Assembly (NCBI GenBank): GCA_017829075.1
Contig: JAGAJA010000008.1
Coordinates: forward strand, 1 to 39,482
Reading direction: 5' to 3'
Length of the DNA: 39,482 bases
Source of the DNA: Oscillospiraceae bacterium
Lineage (GTDB): Bacteria; Bacillota_A; Clostridia; Oscillospirales; Ruminococcaceae
Shown: piece by piece, positions 32,227 to 39,482 of the stretch
Layout: each line of letters starts with the position of its first letter
Position numbering within the stretch: the first letter of the stretch is position 1
Notes under the pieces: model-generated
The model's input: the letters and a program-made list of their open reading frames with translations, nothing else
Database searches by the model: none
Told to the model about the DNA's origin: nothing
Program-made: the position numbers and the translations under genes

Positions 32227-32595
32227 ATGAAAGACAAACCCATTTTCACGCACCCTGTTACTTTTACTGGCATTGATTTTAATTGGGGAACGAACTCCGA
32301 AACGGTGTACGTCCCGGCTTACGCTATGGATTTTGACTCGGTCATATCCACAGATTTCTTTGACGATGAAATAGCAGACAGCAATGAAAAGGTTGACGCA
32401 AGGTGCTGCTACTGGCAGTACGATGAAATCGACGGCGGTGAATCCGAATATGCCACCGATGAGCAGCTTGAATATATAAAAGAGCATTGGGACGAGCTTG
32501 ATGATAATACTCTCACGCTTCTTGAAACCTCCCGCGTTCTCATTGAGCCGGAGGAATACTTCGAGGAAGAGGACGAGGCTGAATGCGAGCCGTAA
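32227..32595 (+). CDS. Acidic hypothetical protein closing the Tad block
   Basis: 122 residues, with CGGAGGT before the ATG at 32227. It has no membrane helix and is very acidic, with 'EYFEEEDEAECEP' at its end. Features include 'GIDFNWGTNSETVYVPAYAM' near the N-terminus and a Cys pair (RCCYW). No family was recognised. The style resembles the small accessory proteins of the first 17 kb more than pilus proteins. A hairpin follows, and then the opposite-strand MazG-like gene. Confidence 0.6.
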   Translation: MKDKPIFTHPVTFTGIDFNWGTNSETVYVPAYAMDFDSVISTDFFDDEIADSNEKVDARCCYWQYDEIDGGESEYATDEQLEYIKEHWDELDDNTLTLLETSRVLIEPEEYFEEEDEAECEP

Positions 32596-32615
32596 AACAA
32601 GCGGGATTACAGAAT

Positions 32616-32643
32616 CAGCACCGAGCATTTTGGCTCGGTGCTG
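32616..32643. terminator. Hairpin between the Tad block and the MazG-like cargo
   Basis: CAGCACCGAGC (32616-32626) and GCTCGGTGCTG (32633-32643) form a perfect 11-bp stem with a 6-base loop. The + side is followed by GGGGTTGTTGTT rather than a plain T run, so strength is uncertain. It lies where + strand and - strand transcripts converge. Confidence 0.65.
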
Positions 32644-32680
32644 GGGGTTGTTGTTAGAGAACTGCTCGATAAATGGGAAT

Positions 32681-33004
32681 TTACCATCTATTCATATTCT
32701 TTTCAAACTTGTCGATATATGCTTGTTTTAATTCGTCTGCTGTAATCCCATAGCACAACATTACATCATTATAATACATTAAAACATCAGCCATTTCTTC
32801 AACTAAAGCTTTTCTTAATTGAGTATCTGACGTTGCTTTTGTTCCACCATTCTTTTTTACAATATCAATCACTTCGCCTATTTCTCCAATCATCCAAAGT
32901 AACTTGTTTTTACCTGTTTCCGGACAAATCGACTCCCACTTATCTTTATACTTGTTCTGAAGTTTTATTTGCATTTTTTGCATTTCATCTATACCGAAAT
33001 CCAT
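32681..33004 (-). CDS. MazG-like nucleotide pyrophosphohydrolase (cargo)
   Basis: 107 residues read leftward. The all-alpha NTP pyrophosphohydrolase motif is complete: E41-x-x-E44 (GEIGEVIDIV) and E70-x-x-D73 (VEEMADVLMYYND), which bind Mg2+ and the triphosphate. Such enzymes hydrolyse (d)NTPs to NMPs and can clean up odd nucleotides or lower nucleotide pools; some are antiphage. GGAGG lies about 11 bases before the ATG at 33004. The gene is AT-rich, has its own promoter, and is inserted against the direction of the transfer operon, like the GNAT gene at 1381. Confidence 0.85.
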   Translation of the reverse strand: MDFGIDEMQKMQIKLQNKYKDKWESICPETGKNKLLWMIGEIGEVIDIVKKNGGTKATSDTQLRKALVEEMADVLMYYNDVMLCYGITADELKQAYIDKFEKNMNRW

Positions 33005-33068
33005 CTTTTAATTTTCCTCCACAAATTACGATTTATCTAGCAGTCTTGCCCGAAGAGTTATTATATAA

Positions 33069-33097
33069 ATTATATCACAACCACCGTTCAAAGTCAA
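33069..33097 (-). promoter_or_regulatory. Sigma-A-type promoter of the MazG-like gene
   Basis: Minus strand: TTGACT (33092-33097), a 17-base spacer and a perfect TATAAT (33069-33074), 65 bases before the ATG. The same -35 hexamer and spacer length are used for the GNAT gene at 1381-2169. Confidence 0.87.
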
Positions 33098-33142
33098 CCA
33101 TGCCATTTAAGACAATGGTTGTTTTCAAAGAAAGGAACCATC

Positions 33143-34750
33143 ATGACCTACTCAATCTCAAAAGCTATCTCCCTCGTCAACAAGGAAATCGACAAGCGCG
33201 CTGCCGGAAACGAAGATTACTACTTTCCCGCCGATTTTTACGGCGAAAGCAGCACTGAAAATTTTGTGCGGTTATGCGTAAAAAGCAATCACCTTGACCG
33301 CGTGCTTATCGACCAGTGGAGCGATGGACAGCAGTACATCTATATTCACAATATTCTCCACTTCTGGTACGGTATGCGCCACGAAGAAGCGGATGAACTC
33401 CTTAAAATGTGTAATACCCGTGTTCCTGTCGCGCAGCTGTTCTCTGTCACGGAAAACGGTGTTACCCAGCATTTCTATGCTCCGGAACTCGACCGCACGG
33501 AGATAATCAGGCGCGTCCTCAAATCCGATGATATACCCTTTACTCTCCGCTGTCTGGGTAAGCTTATGACTAAAGAGGAATACGACAATACTCTGAACGG
33601 CACATCATGGACGCGCTCCCTTGAATTTGACATGGACAAGCAGGTAATGAATGACGTTGAAGTGCTGATGTATGAGGACACCGGTCCGCAGAGATCCGTA
33701 ACTCCACACAAATTTTCAAGCCTGCCCGCGAACTACGATACAATGTATTATGCCCGTATCGAGCCGCCGGAGCTTAACGGCGAGAGCGTAATAATGCCGA
33801 ACGAACACGATGGCGAATGGCAGATAGTAGACGCGCGGTTCCTGCTTTCCGAAAAGCCGCTGTACCTCTTGGAGAGTCTTAATTACGGCTTATCGGACAG
33901 CGTGAGATACTGCCTTGTCGATAACGAGGAGAACCTCATTGCCGACGACATACGCAGCATTGACGAATTCATCGGTGAAAACTACGAAAGAATGATACGC
34001 GTAAGCTACGATACTGCTAGCCGCATGGTGCAGTCCGGCTATGATGTGCTCGGACCGGACGGCAAACCTGCCAAGGGATATCCTCTGCCCATCGGCGAGA
34101 ACTATATGTACTCCGCAAAGCCGAAAGACATTTTCAAGTGCCTCGGAATTACAAAGGAAAGACCGTATCGCGGCGTGTTTGTAAAGGAACACCCGAAAAA
34201 TCCGGTCATGTTCACAGTCGCGGAGCTTTTTCAGAACAACTGCTGCAACGCTTTTGTGCTTCCAGGTCGAGTTACCGACCTTGAGCAGCTAAAAAAAGGA
34301 GATACCCTTGACCGCTTTTTCAGCCTGACCGGTAACGACCGGGAGTTGGTACAGGCTTATTTCAGGGTATACTGTTGGGGCCTTGGCTATTTAAAGGCAG
34401 CCGAACCGACCGCAGAACAGCTTAAATTCATCAATAATAATCTTCAAGAAGTCAAATGGGAGCCGGACGTGTTCCTCATCGACGATTTGAGCAGTCAGTT
34501 CACCCCTAATGCGTTGATCCACGACAACAGCGAGAATATTACTCTTGACGGATACGAAGATACTTACCATGTTATCAACTCTGATATTATCGAGTATGAG
34601 CAGGTGTACCTCCTTGAAAGTGAAACCCGCGGCGAGGATGTTCCGCACATCGTCATCAACGCCCACGGAGAGGTACGCGCAGACGATATGTATTCCCTTA
34701 AAGAATATAAGCAGGCTATCGACAATCTTGAAATCGAGATCGAACGATAA
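33143..34750 (+). CDS. Large hypothetical protein with a repeated C-terminal module
   Basis: 535 residues from the ATG at 33143 (AAAGGAA about 6 bases upstream). No membrane segment or signal peptide. Two stretches look alike: 'PLYLLESLNYGLSDSVRYCLVDNEENLIADDI' (about residues 235-265) and 'QVYLLESETRGEDVPHIVINAHGEVRADDM' (about 492-521), both with YLLES, a central hydrophobic strand and a final DD. This suggests an internal duplication of a small alpha/beta module. No family was recognised. It lies directly upstream of the split virB4 genes, so a transfer-linked cytoplasmic role is likely but unproven. Confidence 0.65.
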   Translation: MTYSISKAISLVNKEIDKRAAGNEDYYFPADFYGESSTENFVRLCVKSNHLDRVLIDQWSDGQQYIYIHNILHFWYGMRHEEADELLKMCNTRVPVAQLFSVTENGVTQHFYAPELDRTEIIRRVLKSDDIPFTLRCLGKLMTKEEYDNTLNGTSWTRSLEFDMDKQVMNDVEVLMYEDTGPQRSVTPHKFSSLPANYDTMYYARIEPPELNGESVIMPNEHDGEWQIVDARFLLSEKPLYLLESLNYGLSDSVRYCLVDNEENLIADDIRSIDEFIGENYERMIRVSYDTASRMVQSGYDVLGPDGKPAKGYPLPIGENYMYSAKPKDIFKCLGITKERPYRGVFVKEHPKNPVMFTVAELFQNNCCNAFVLPGRVTDLEQLKKGDTLDRFFSLTGNDRELVQAYFRVYCWGLGYLKAAEPTAEQLKFINNNLQEVKWEPDVFLIDDLSSQFTPNALIHDNSENITLDGYEDTYHVINSDIIEYEQVYLLESETRGEDVPHIVINAHGEVRADDMYSLKEYKQAIDNLEIEIER

Positions 34751-34768
34751 CCGCGGAAAGGAGCAATT

Positions 34769-35461
34769 ATGCAGATAGCCATTGCACTAATAACACTTTT
34801 AGCCTGCGGCGGATTTCTCTGGTGGTTCAAGCGCGACCAGAACAAAAGCAAGCTCAGCACCGCTGACGAGGAAGAAGAACGCGCACTCGCAGCCAGAGCC
34901 ACCGCACAGGAATTTGTCAACGCCCGTGATGTGGGCGAAAACTGCCTTTACACCAGCGATGACAATATCATGGCAGCCATAAAACTCGACGGCTTGTCCA
35001 TTGAGCTGTACAGCTTTGCGGAACAGGAGATAATTAAAAACAACCTTTCTGCGCGGCTGTCCTCGATACGCTACCCGTACAAATATATCGCTGTATCCCG
35101 TCCTGCTGATATTTCTCTTGCGCTTCAGGAATACGGCGACTTATATTCGCAGGCGGTAGGCGGCAGAAAAAAACTGCTTAAATCCGATATAGACGAAATC
35201 GTTGATATGGTCGTATCCGGAGAAACTCTTGAACGGCAGTATTACATAGTTTTGTGGAACTCCATCAGGCGCGAGGATGAACGCACTATCACCGCCAGAG
35301 CCGAAGAACTTGCACGGATATTCAGCGAAAACCGCGTTAAGGGTACCGTACTTGACAAGCGCGGATTCGTGAGGATGTGCAACCTCGTCAACATTCCCGC
35401 TTACGCCCACATAGAAAGCATGGATTTTGAGGAAAATCTCGCGGTACTAAAACAAAGATAA
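34769..35461 (+). CDS. VirB4 N-terminal-domain-like membrane protein
   Basis: 230 residues, with AAAGGAG before the ATG at 34769. One N-terminal helix (about 2-19) is followed by a charged region and a domain (about 45-225) with 'DDNIMAAIKLDGLSIELYS' and 'RYPYKYIAVSRPADISLALQEY'. This is the style of the N-terminal domain of VirB4/TrbE and of TrsD/TraC-type proteins. No P-loop is present. It lies 11 bases before the gene for the VirB4 ATPase, so it may supply the membrane-facing part of a VirB4 that is split into two chains. The family match is by eye. Confidence 0.6.
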   Translation: MQIAIALITLLACGGFLWWFKRDQNKSKLSTADEEEERALAARATAQEFVNARDVGENCLYTSDDNIMAAIKLDGLSIELYSFAEQEIIKNNLSARLSSIRYPYKYIAVSRPADISLALQEYGDLYSQAVGGRKKLLKSDIDEIVDMVVSGETLERQYYIVLWNSIRREDERTITARAEELARIFSENRVKGTVLDKRGFVRMCNLVNIPAYAHIESMDFEENLAVLKQR

Positions 35462-35472
35462 AGGAGAACGTC

Positions 35473-37305
35473 ATGTCATTTTTCAAGAAGAAAGAACCCG
35501 CAAAGCCACAGTTTGAACAGAACAACGTCAACACAGCATTGCAGGCTGCGATAACTCCGATAGGACTGGAATTTAAGCGGAATGAATTCCTGCTCGGCGA
35601 GAATTACTGCCGAATTTACGGAATAATCGGCTATCCCGCCGAGGTGGACTACGGGTGGTACGCTAAGCTGACGAACATTCCCGGCACTATCGTCACGATA
35701 AACTCGCAGCCCCTTGATAACGGCGCAATGCTCCCGACAATGGCGAAGAACATCAATACTGCAAGAGGTATTGAGCTTTCCACAAAGGACGCGATAGAGC
35801 GTCAGCGTGCAAAGAAAACCGCCGACGATCAGGAGAAAATGATACAGGACATGGATCAGCGCAACGAAAGCCTAGGTTCATTCTCCACGCTGATAATGGT
35901 GCTTTCGCAGAATGAACAGGATTTCCGCGACCGCTGCACAAGGGTCGTATCCCTGGCAAATTCGATGGGCTGCCGTATCCGTGCGATACCCAATCTGCAA
36001 AAAGAAGCCTATCAGCACCTCTGCCCGACCTACCCGCCTAATGAGCGTATCAACGAAATCACCCGCAGAGCCTTTCCGATTTCATCGTTCGTCGGAGGAT
36101 TTCCGTTTGCGTCCTCCGGTTTTAACGATGGGACAGGCTTTTATCTCGGAAAGGACAGCGGAGGAGGAATAATTCTACTTGACCTCTGGAAACGCGAAAA
36201 GAGCCGCACAAACTCCAACATCACGATAATCGGCGGCACCGGCACAGGTAAATCCACCGCCACGAAGCACATTGCAGCCTCCGAATATGCCCGCGGAACG
36301 AAGGTGATCATAATCGACCCGGAGGGCGAGTACAAGGAAATGTGCCGCAACGAGTACATGGAGGGCGACTGGATAGACGTTGCCGGCGGCAGGGGCGGTC
36401 TTATCAATCCGTTGCAGGTGCGCCCTGCACCGAGGGACGATGACGATAATTCCGACGACGGAATAGGCGACCTTGCGATACACCTCAAAACCCTTGAAAC
36501 CTTTTTCCGGCTGTACATTCCCACTATGGACGACCGCCTGCGCGCACTGCTGAACAAGTCGCTTGTTGAACTGTACGCACGCTTTGGAATTACATGGAAC
36601 ACAGATATCCGCGCTTTTCCGAACAACAGATTTCCGACGATCGGCGACCTCTACAAACTCATTTCCGAAAAATGCGTGAATGACAGGAACAATTCCGATT
36701 ACTATGAGGATTTGAAAACCTACCTCGAAAGCGCCGCCAACGGAGCCGACCACGGTCTTTGGAACGGTTACACTACGATAAATCCGCAGAGCAGCTTTGT
36801 TGTCCTCGACACGAAATCCCTTGTCCAGATGTCGGGCGCGGTACTCGCGGCGCAGTATTTCAATATTCTGTCGTGGTGCTGGGAGCAGATAACCCGCGAC
36901 CCCACCGAGCGCATAATGCTTGTAGCGGACGAGTGCTGGACGATGATTGACCCACAGGTCCCGCAGTCGCTTGAATTCCTACGGAATGCGGAAAAGCGCG
37001 CCAGAAAATACGAGGGCAGTATCGTAGTGGCAACGCAGTCGATAACGGACTTCCTCGACCCTTCGATACGGCTTTACGGACAGGCTGTCCTTGATCTGCC
37101 GTCATTCAAGCTGCTTTTCGGCGTTGACGGCGATTCTCTCCGCGAAACACAGAATGTATTCAGTCTTAACGAGGCGCAGTATGAACTCCTTGCCGCAAAG
37201 CAGCGCGGGATTGCGCTGATGAAAGTCGGCTCTCAGGCGGTCAAGGTTAAGTTTGAATTCAGCGATAAGCGCCTTGCGTTGTTCGGAAAGGGCGGCGGAA
37301 GATGA
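35473..37305 (+). CDS. virB4: VirB4-type conjugation ATPase
   Basis: 610 residues, with AAAGGAG before the ATG at 35473. Walker A is GGTGTGKS (254-261), followed by KVIIIDPEGEYKEM, a VirB4/TrbE signature. Walker B is MLVADECWTMID, with D486 and E487. Then comes 'LRNAEKRARKYEGSIVVATQS', also typical. The protein energises channel and pilus assembly in conjugative type IV systems. It is shorter at the N-terminus than classic VirB4 (about 800 residues), in keeping with the separate gene upstream. The stop overlaps a tiny downstream reading frame (ATGA). Confidence 0.93.
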   Translation: MSFFKKKEPAKPQFEQNNVNTALQAAITPIGLEFKRNEFLLGENYCRIYGIIGYPAEVDYGWYAKLTNIPGTIVTINSQPLDNGAMLPTMAKNINTARGIELSTKDAIERQRAKKTADDQEKMIQDMDQRNESLGSFSTLIMVLSQNEQDFRDRCTRVVSLANSMGCRIRAIPNLQKEAYQHLCPTYPPNERINEITRRAFPISSFVGGFPFASSGFNDGTGFYLGKDSGGGIILLDLWKREKSRTNSNITIIGGTGTGKSTATKHIAASEYARGTKVIIIDPEGEYKEMCRNEYMEGDWIDVAGGRGGLINPLQVRPAPRDDDDNSDDGIGDLAIHLKTLETFFRLYIPTMDDRLRALLNKSLVELYARFGITWNTDIRAFPNNRFPTIGDLYKLISEKCVNDRNNSDYYEDLKTYLESAANGADHGLWNGYTTINPQSSFVVLDTKSLVQMSGAVLAAQYFNILSWCWEQITRDPTERIMLVADECWTMIDPQVPQSLEFLRNAEKRARKYEGSIVVATQSITDFLDPSIRLYGQAVLDLPSFKLLFGVDGDSLRETQNVFSLNEAQYELLAAKQRGIALMKVGSQAVKVKFEFSDKRLALFGKGGGR

Positions 37306-37382
37306 TTTCCATTTCTGTTATCATCACCGCAATTCCCGTATCGTTCGCCATACTGCTCTTATTGTTGGGCGATGGGCTTTAA
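37302..37382 (+). CDS. Tiny hydrophobic peptide coupled to virB4
   Basis: 26 residues (MISISVIITAIPVSFAILLL and then LLGDGL) in an ATGA overlap with virB4. It is almost entirely one membrane helix. GGAAAGGGCGG in the end of virB4 may serve as ribosome site. No family was recognised. It could be a small membrane stabiliser like the one after parB, or a chance reading. Confidence 0.4.
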   Translation: MISISVIITAIPVSFAILLLLLGDGL

Positions 37383-37466
37383 TAATACCGGCAGGCTTCA
37401 CCGTCTGTCGGAATATGTGCGTATTCGGCTAACGACTTGATATTCGCTACCAAAACGGAGGTTATT

Positions 37467-39128
37467 ATGGCAGTAAATCCGAAAATAATAATGATGGTCG
37501 CGGATACCTTATCCACCGAAAAAGGACGTAACACGGCACTGAAAATAGTAATGGTGATTCTCGGTCTGATAATGATGATATTCACGGTATTTGCGGGAAT
37601 TATCAGCGGTCTGCTTGATGTAGTGGAAACCACCGACCTGCAAAACCACTGGCAGTACATCAAGAGCAATTTGAGCGATATATTCAGAGGAATGGAAACC
37701 GAAATCGATGACGATGTGAGAGCAGAAGTCTATAATTTCATGCCGGATTTCTCAATAAATCTATCCAAAGCCGCGATAAACAGCGAATTTGACGGCAGCT
37801 CACTTATTCTCTATGACAGCGAGGAAATAGAAAGCGCCAAAGCTGTCATGCTGCAATATGCGGAGGAACTCCGTTCGATCGGCACGGAAAGCGAATTCCA
37901 GCAGTACATAACCGCATTTGATGATACAGATATTTCTTTTTCAGACATCACCGATGTTCATTTCAAGGACGATACCGAGCTTAACAAAATCTCCGATTAT
38001 AAGGACGGAATTAAGCATTTTCTGTACACCCGCGCTATGGAAGCAATGCCTAAATACGAATATCTCTATGAAGAAACAGTCACCGAGGACGAACGTCCCT
38101 GCACTATCCAGACGCTCAATGTCACAGATTCAGCCGGAAATGAACAGAGCGTTGAATACATCTGTATTGGCGGCGGCACGATTTATCTGCCGCGCTTTAT
38201 CGCTTTGTATAATGTCCGGCAAATGCGGGAGTATCTGATAAGTACGCAGAATGAATCCCCAGCAACGGAAAGCCTTGACGCGCAGCTTGCCGAGGCAGTC
38301 GGGAATATCCCGGAAACTGCGGAGGAAGCCGAGGAATACATACAAAGCGCATGGAGCGGAATTATCGACGGTCACGGTGCGCTAAAGCTCAATATCTTTG
38401 AGGTGTCTAATCTGACTGCGCTTATGGAAAACTCCGTTTATGACGGCAGCGTAACCATCACCACCGAGCGCACCGACAACAAGCTCTCAATAACTCTGGA
38501 ATCTCCCGCCGAAGATACATGGGTGGAGATTTTTGATATTGACGAATCCCTTGCGGAGTATGTGGAGGAAGCGCAGAGCGCAGTCGAGCTTGCTCTCCGT
38601 GATGCGGATATTCCGGAAAGCGAATGGACACTGAGCCTTGACGGAATGGTGCAGGCGGCGCTGTTCGTATATTTCGAGGGGTTCTTTGAACTCCCGGTAG
38701 ATCGTTCGGAAATTGCCGCGGGAACAAACGGCACCATTACCCTGTTTGTGGAGTATAGCTGTCTGTCAAGCCTTGACGGAATATCTGAGGAACATGATAT
38801 CGGTAAGGATCTGTTCGACATTTCGGACGGCAGTATCCGCATAGGTTACAGCCATGCCGGAACGACTGATACACGCCGGGATTTCATAATCGGCACGAAC
38901 ACCTATTATCACTCATTTCCCGTTAGCGAGGAAATCCCCCATGTAACGATAAAGACCAGCTTCATGAGCGGAGAGGTGTCGCAGCCGCAGTATTCCTCAT
39001 CGCACTACTACCGGGGGCTCAGCGCCGCTGACCTTGGTGTTGAGGTAAATCCGCGGTTGTGGTTCAAGGGGTTCAGGTCGAATGTTGATGATGAGCTGTT
39101 CAGGACTATTGCGGCGGTGGAGCCGTAA
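37467..39128 (+). CDS. Membrane-anchored large extracytoplasmic protein of the transfer block
   Basis: 553 residues from the ATG at 37467 (CGGAGG 5-6 bases upstream). A cytoplasmic head of about 28 residues is followed by one strong helix (about 29-52, IVMVILGLIMMIFTVFAGII), and the rest lies outside the membrane. The ectodomain is acidic, alternating helical and beta-rich parts, with a 'YICIGGGTIYLPRFIALYN' centre. The slot after virB4 is normally held by a membrane-anchored lytic transglycosylase/NlpC-P60 protein, and the topology fits. However, no catalytic Cys-His or Glu motif was recognised, so it may be a non-enzymatic counterpart or a VirB8-like scaffold. Confidence 0.68.
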   Translation: MAVNPKIIMMVADTLSTEKGRNTALKIVMVILGLIMMIFTVFAGIISGLLDVVETTDLQNHWQYIKSNLSDIFRGMETEIDDDVRAEVYNFMPDFSINLSKAAINSEFDGSSLILYDSEEIESAKAVMLQYAEELRSIGTESEFQQYITAFDDTDISFSDITDVHFKDDTELNKISDYKDGIKHFLYTRAMEAMPKYEYLYEETVTEDERPCTIQTLNVTDSAGNEQSVEYICIGGGTIYLPRFIALYNVRQMREYLISTQNESPATESLDAQLAEAVGNIPETAEEAEEYIQSAWSGIIDGHGALKLNIFEVSNLTALMENSVYDGSVTITTERTDNKLSITLESPAEDTWVEIFDIDESLAEYVEEAQSAVELALRDADIPESEWTLSLDGMVQAALFVYFEGFFELPVDRSEIAAGTNGTITLFVEYSCLSSLDGISEEHDIGKDLFDISDGSIRIGYSHAGTTDTRRDFIIGTNTYYHSFPVSEEIPHVTIKTSFMSGEVSQPQYSSSHYYRGLSAADLGVEVNPRLWFKGFRSNVDDELFRTIAAVEP

Positions 39129-39136
39129 AGATAGAA

Positions 39137-39162
39137 ACTACCCCGTATGGTAACGGGGTAGT
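39137..39162. terminator. Terminator at the end of the transfer block
   Basis: ACTACCCCGT (39137-39146) and ACGGGGTAGT (39153-39162) form a perfect 10-bp stem with a 6-base loop, preceded by GAAA and followed by CTATTCTT. It starts 8 bases after the last stop. The 130 bases from here to the next gene hold a GGGGTACCCC palindrome (39197-39206) and nothing else recognised. Confidence 0.8.
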
Positions 39163-39299
39163 CTATTCTTAATCTGCGCGACAAACGGGAATTTGCGGGG
39201 TACCCCCGCCGTCAGTACGGATGTATGTGCATTTTTTGCGGCAGGTGTCACACGCACGATATGCGACCGACAAATAAGAAGATGAAAGTCAAATAATTA

Positions 39300-39482
39300 T
39301 TAAATCCATAATTCCATTTCTCCGGAATCACAAAAACCGAACTTTTCATATAAATGCTTTCCTGCTGCCGATGGTTTAAGTTTTATGTTATGAACACCCT
39401 TACCCATAATCCATTTCAGCAGTTCTTCAATTATTCTTGATGAATAACCGTTTCTCCTTTTTTCAGGAATACAATATACATC
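39300..39482 (-). CDS. GNAT-family acetyltransferase, C-terminal part cut by the window edge
   Basis: 60 residues plus the TAA stop, reading leftward from the right edge; the start lies outside. 'RRNGYSSRIIEELLKW' is GNAT motif A (R-R-x-G-x-S-S), with 'LKPSAAGKHLYEKFGF' as motif B and 'MELWI' as the usual end. The acetyl-CoA loop is therefore present, and the substrate is unknown. This is a third opposite-strand cargo gene placed after a + strand terminator, in the same arrangement as those at 1381 and 32681. Confidence 0.8.
   Translation of the reverse strand, partial: DVYCIPEKRRNGYSSRIIEELLKWIMGKGVHNIKLKPSAAGKHLYEKFGFCDSGEMELWI

Larger units (their letters stand above)
628..39128. mobile_element. 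Body of a putative integrative and conjugative element
   Basis: The span carries VirD4, VirB4, VirB6-like, PrgI and VirB2-like genes together with ArdC/methylase/helicase, DUF3849, Api92, LPD28-like, ParB and primase-like genes, a set typical of Bacillota ICEs. Nearly all genes run on the + strand with tight spacing, apart from opposite-strand cargo genes. The boundaries given are only the first and last element-like genes seen. No integrase, relaxase or att repeats were recognised, so a plasmid origin cannot be excluded. Confidence 0.65.

Noticed and set aside
39197..39206. GGGGTACCCC palindrome as an attachment core
   Set aside because: No matching copy was noticed near the left side and no integrase is present, so there is no support beyond the short palindrome.
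39270..39298. TTGACT on the minus strand after the right-edge GNAT gene as a further promoter
   Set aside because: No -10 hexamer lies at 16-18 bases and no minus-strand gene follows it.

Overview
The window looks like most of an integrative and conjugative element (ICE) of a gut Bacillota, most likely a Ruminococcus-like member of the Oscillospiraceae. The grounds are strong AGGAGG-type ribosome sites, SpoVG and PrgI homologues, DUF3849/LPD/Api92-type accessory proteins, a polyvalent methylase-helicase, and a PD-(D/E)XK Rpn-type gene at the left edge. The organism is inferred from gene content and not proven. No integrase, relaxase, peptidoglycan hydrolase or attachment site was seen, so the element probably extends past one or both edges.

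Layout. (1) 1-2.2 kb: the end of an Rpn-type nuclease gene, an Api92-like gene, and a GNAT acetyltransferase cargo gene on the opposite strand with its own promoter. (2) 2.3-17.2 kb: the accessory and DNA-processing block. It holds a DUF3991/TOPRIM primase-like protein, several small proteins, a ParB-like protein, a 2406-residue ArdC-like/N6-methylase/SNF2-helicase polyprotein with a second gene nested in another frame, LPD28-like, Api92-like and DUF3849 proteins, a ribbon-helix-helix protein behind a cluster of hairpins, and further acidic hypotheticals. This block carries seven clear copies and one decayed copy of a 27-bp palindrome. They sit in both orientations at gene junctions and, in frame, inside genes. 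(3) 17.3-39.1 kb: the transfer block, which appears to start at a consensus sigma-A-type promoter at 17351-17379. It encodes two extracytoplasmic proteins, the VirD4 coupling protein, a VirB2-like protein, SpoVG, a DUF6133-like small protein, VirB6-like and PrgI/VirB3-like proteins. A full Tad-type pilus set follows (prepilin peptidase, CpaB, CpaE, CpaF/TadA, TadB, TadC, two pseudopilins), then a VirB4 split into two genes and a large membrane-anchored protein. A MazG-like cargo gene on the opposite strand interrupts this block. (4) The right edge holds the end of a second opposite-strand GNAT gene.

How the parts may work together. VirD4, VirB4, VirB6-like, PrgI and VirB2-like proteins would form a Gram-positive conjugative type IV secretion channel. 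The Tad genes lie between prgI and virB4, in the same transcription direction and with overlapping or near-touching genes, which suggests one hybrid machine that uses a Tad pilus for contact or traffic during transfer. The accessory block would defend and replicate incoming DNA (ArdC/methylase/helicase, primase, ParB). Several of its proteins end in acidic tails, and three share the same last six residues.

The strongest candidates for undescribed biology are the coding-compatible palindrome family, the Tad/T4SS fusion locus, the nested gene at 5964-6419, the shared EEQPEI tails, and the hairpin cluster in front of the ribbon-helix-helix gene. All family names come from reading motifs by eye. 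No database search was possible.
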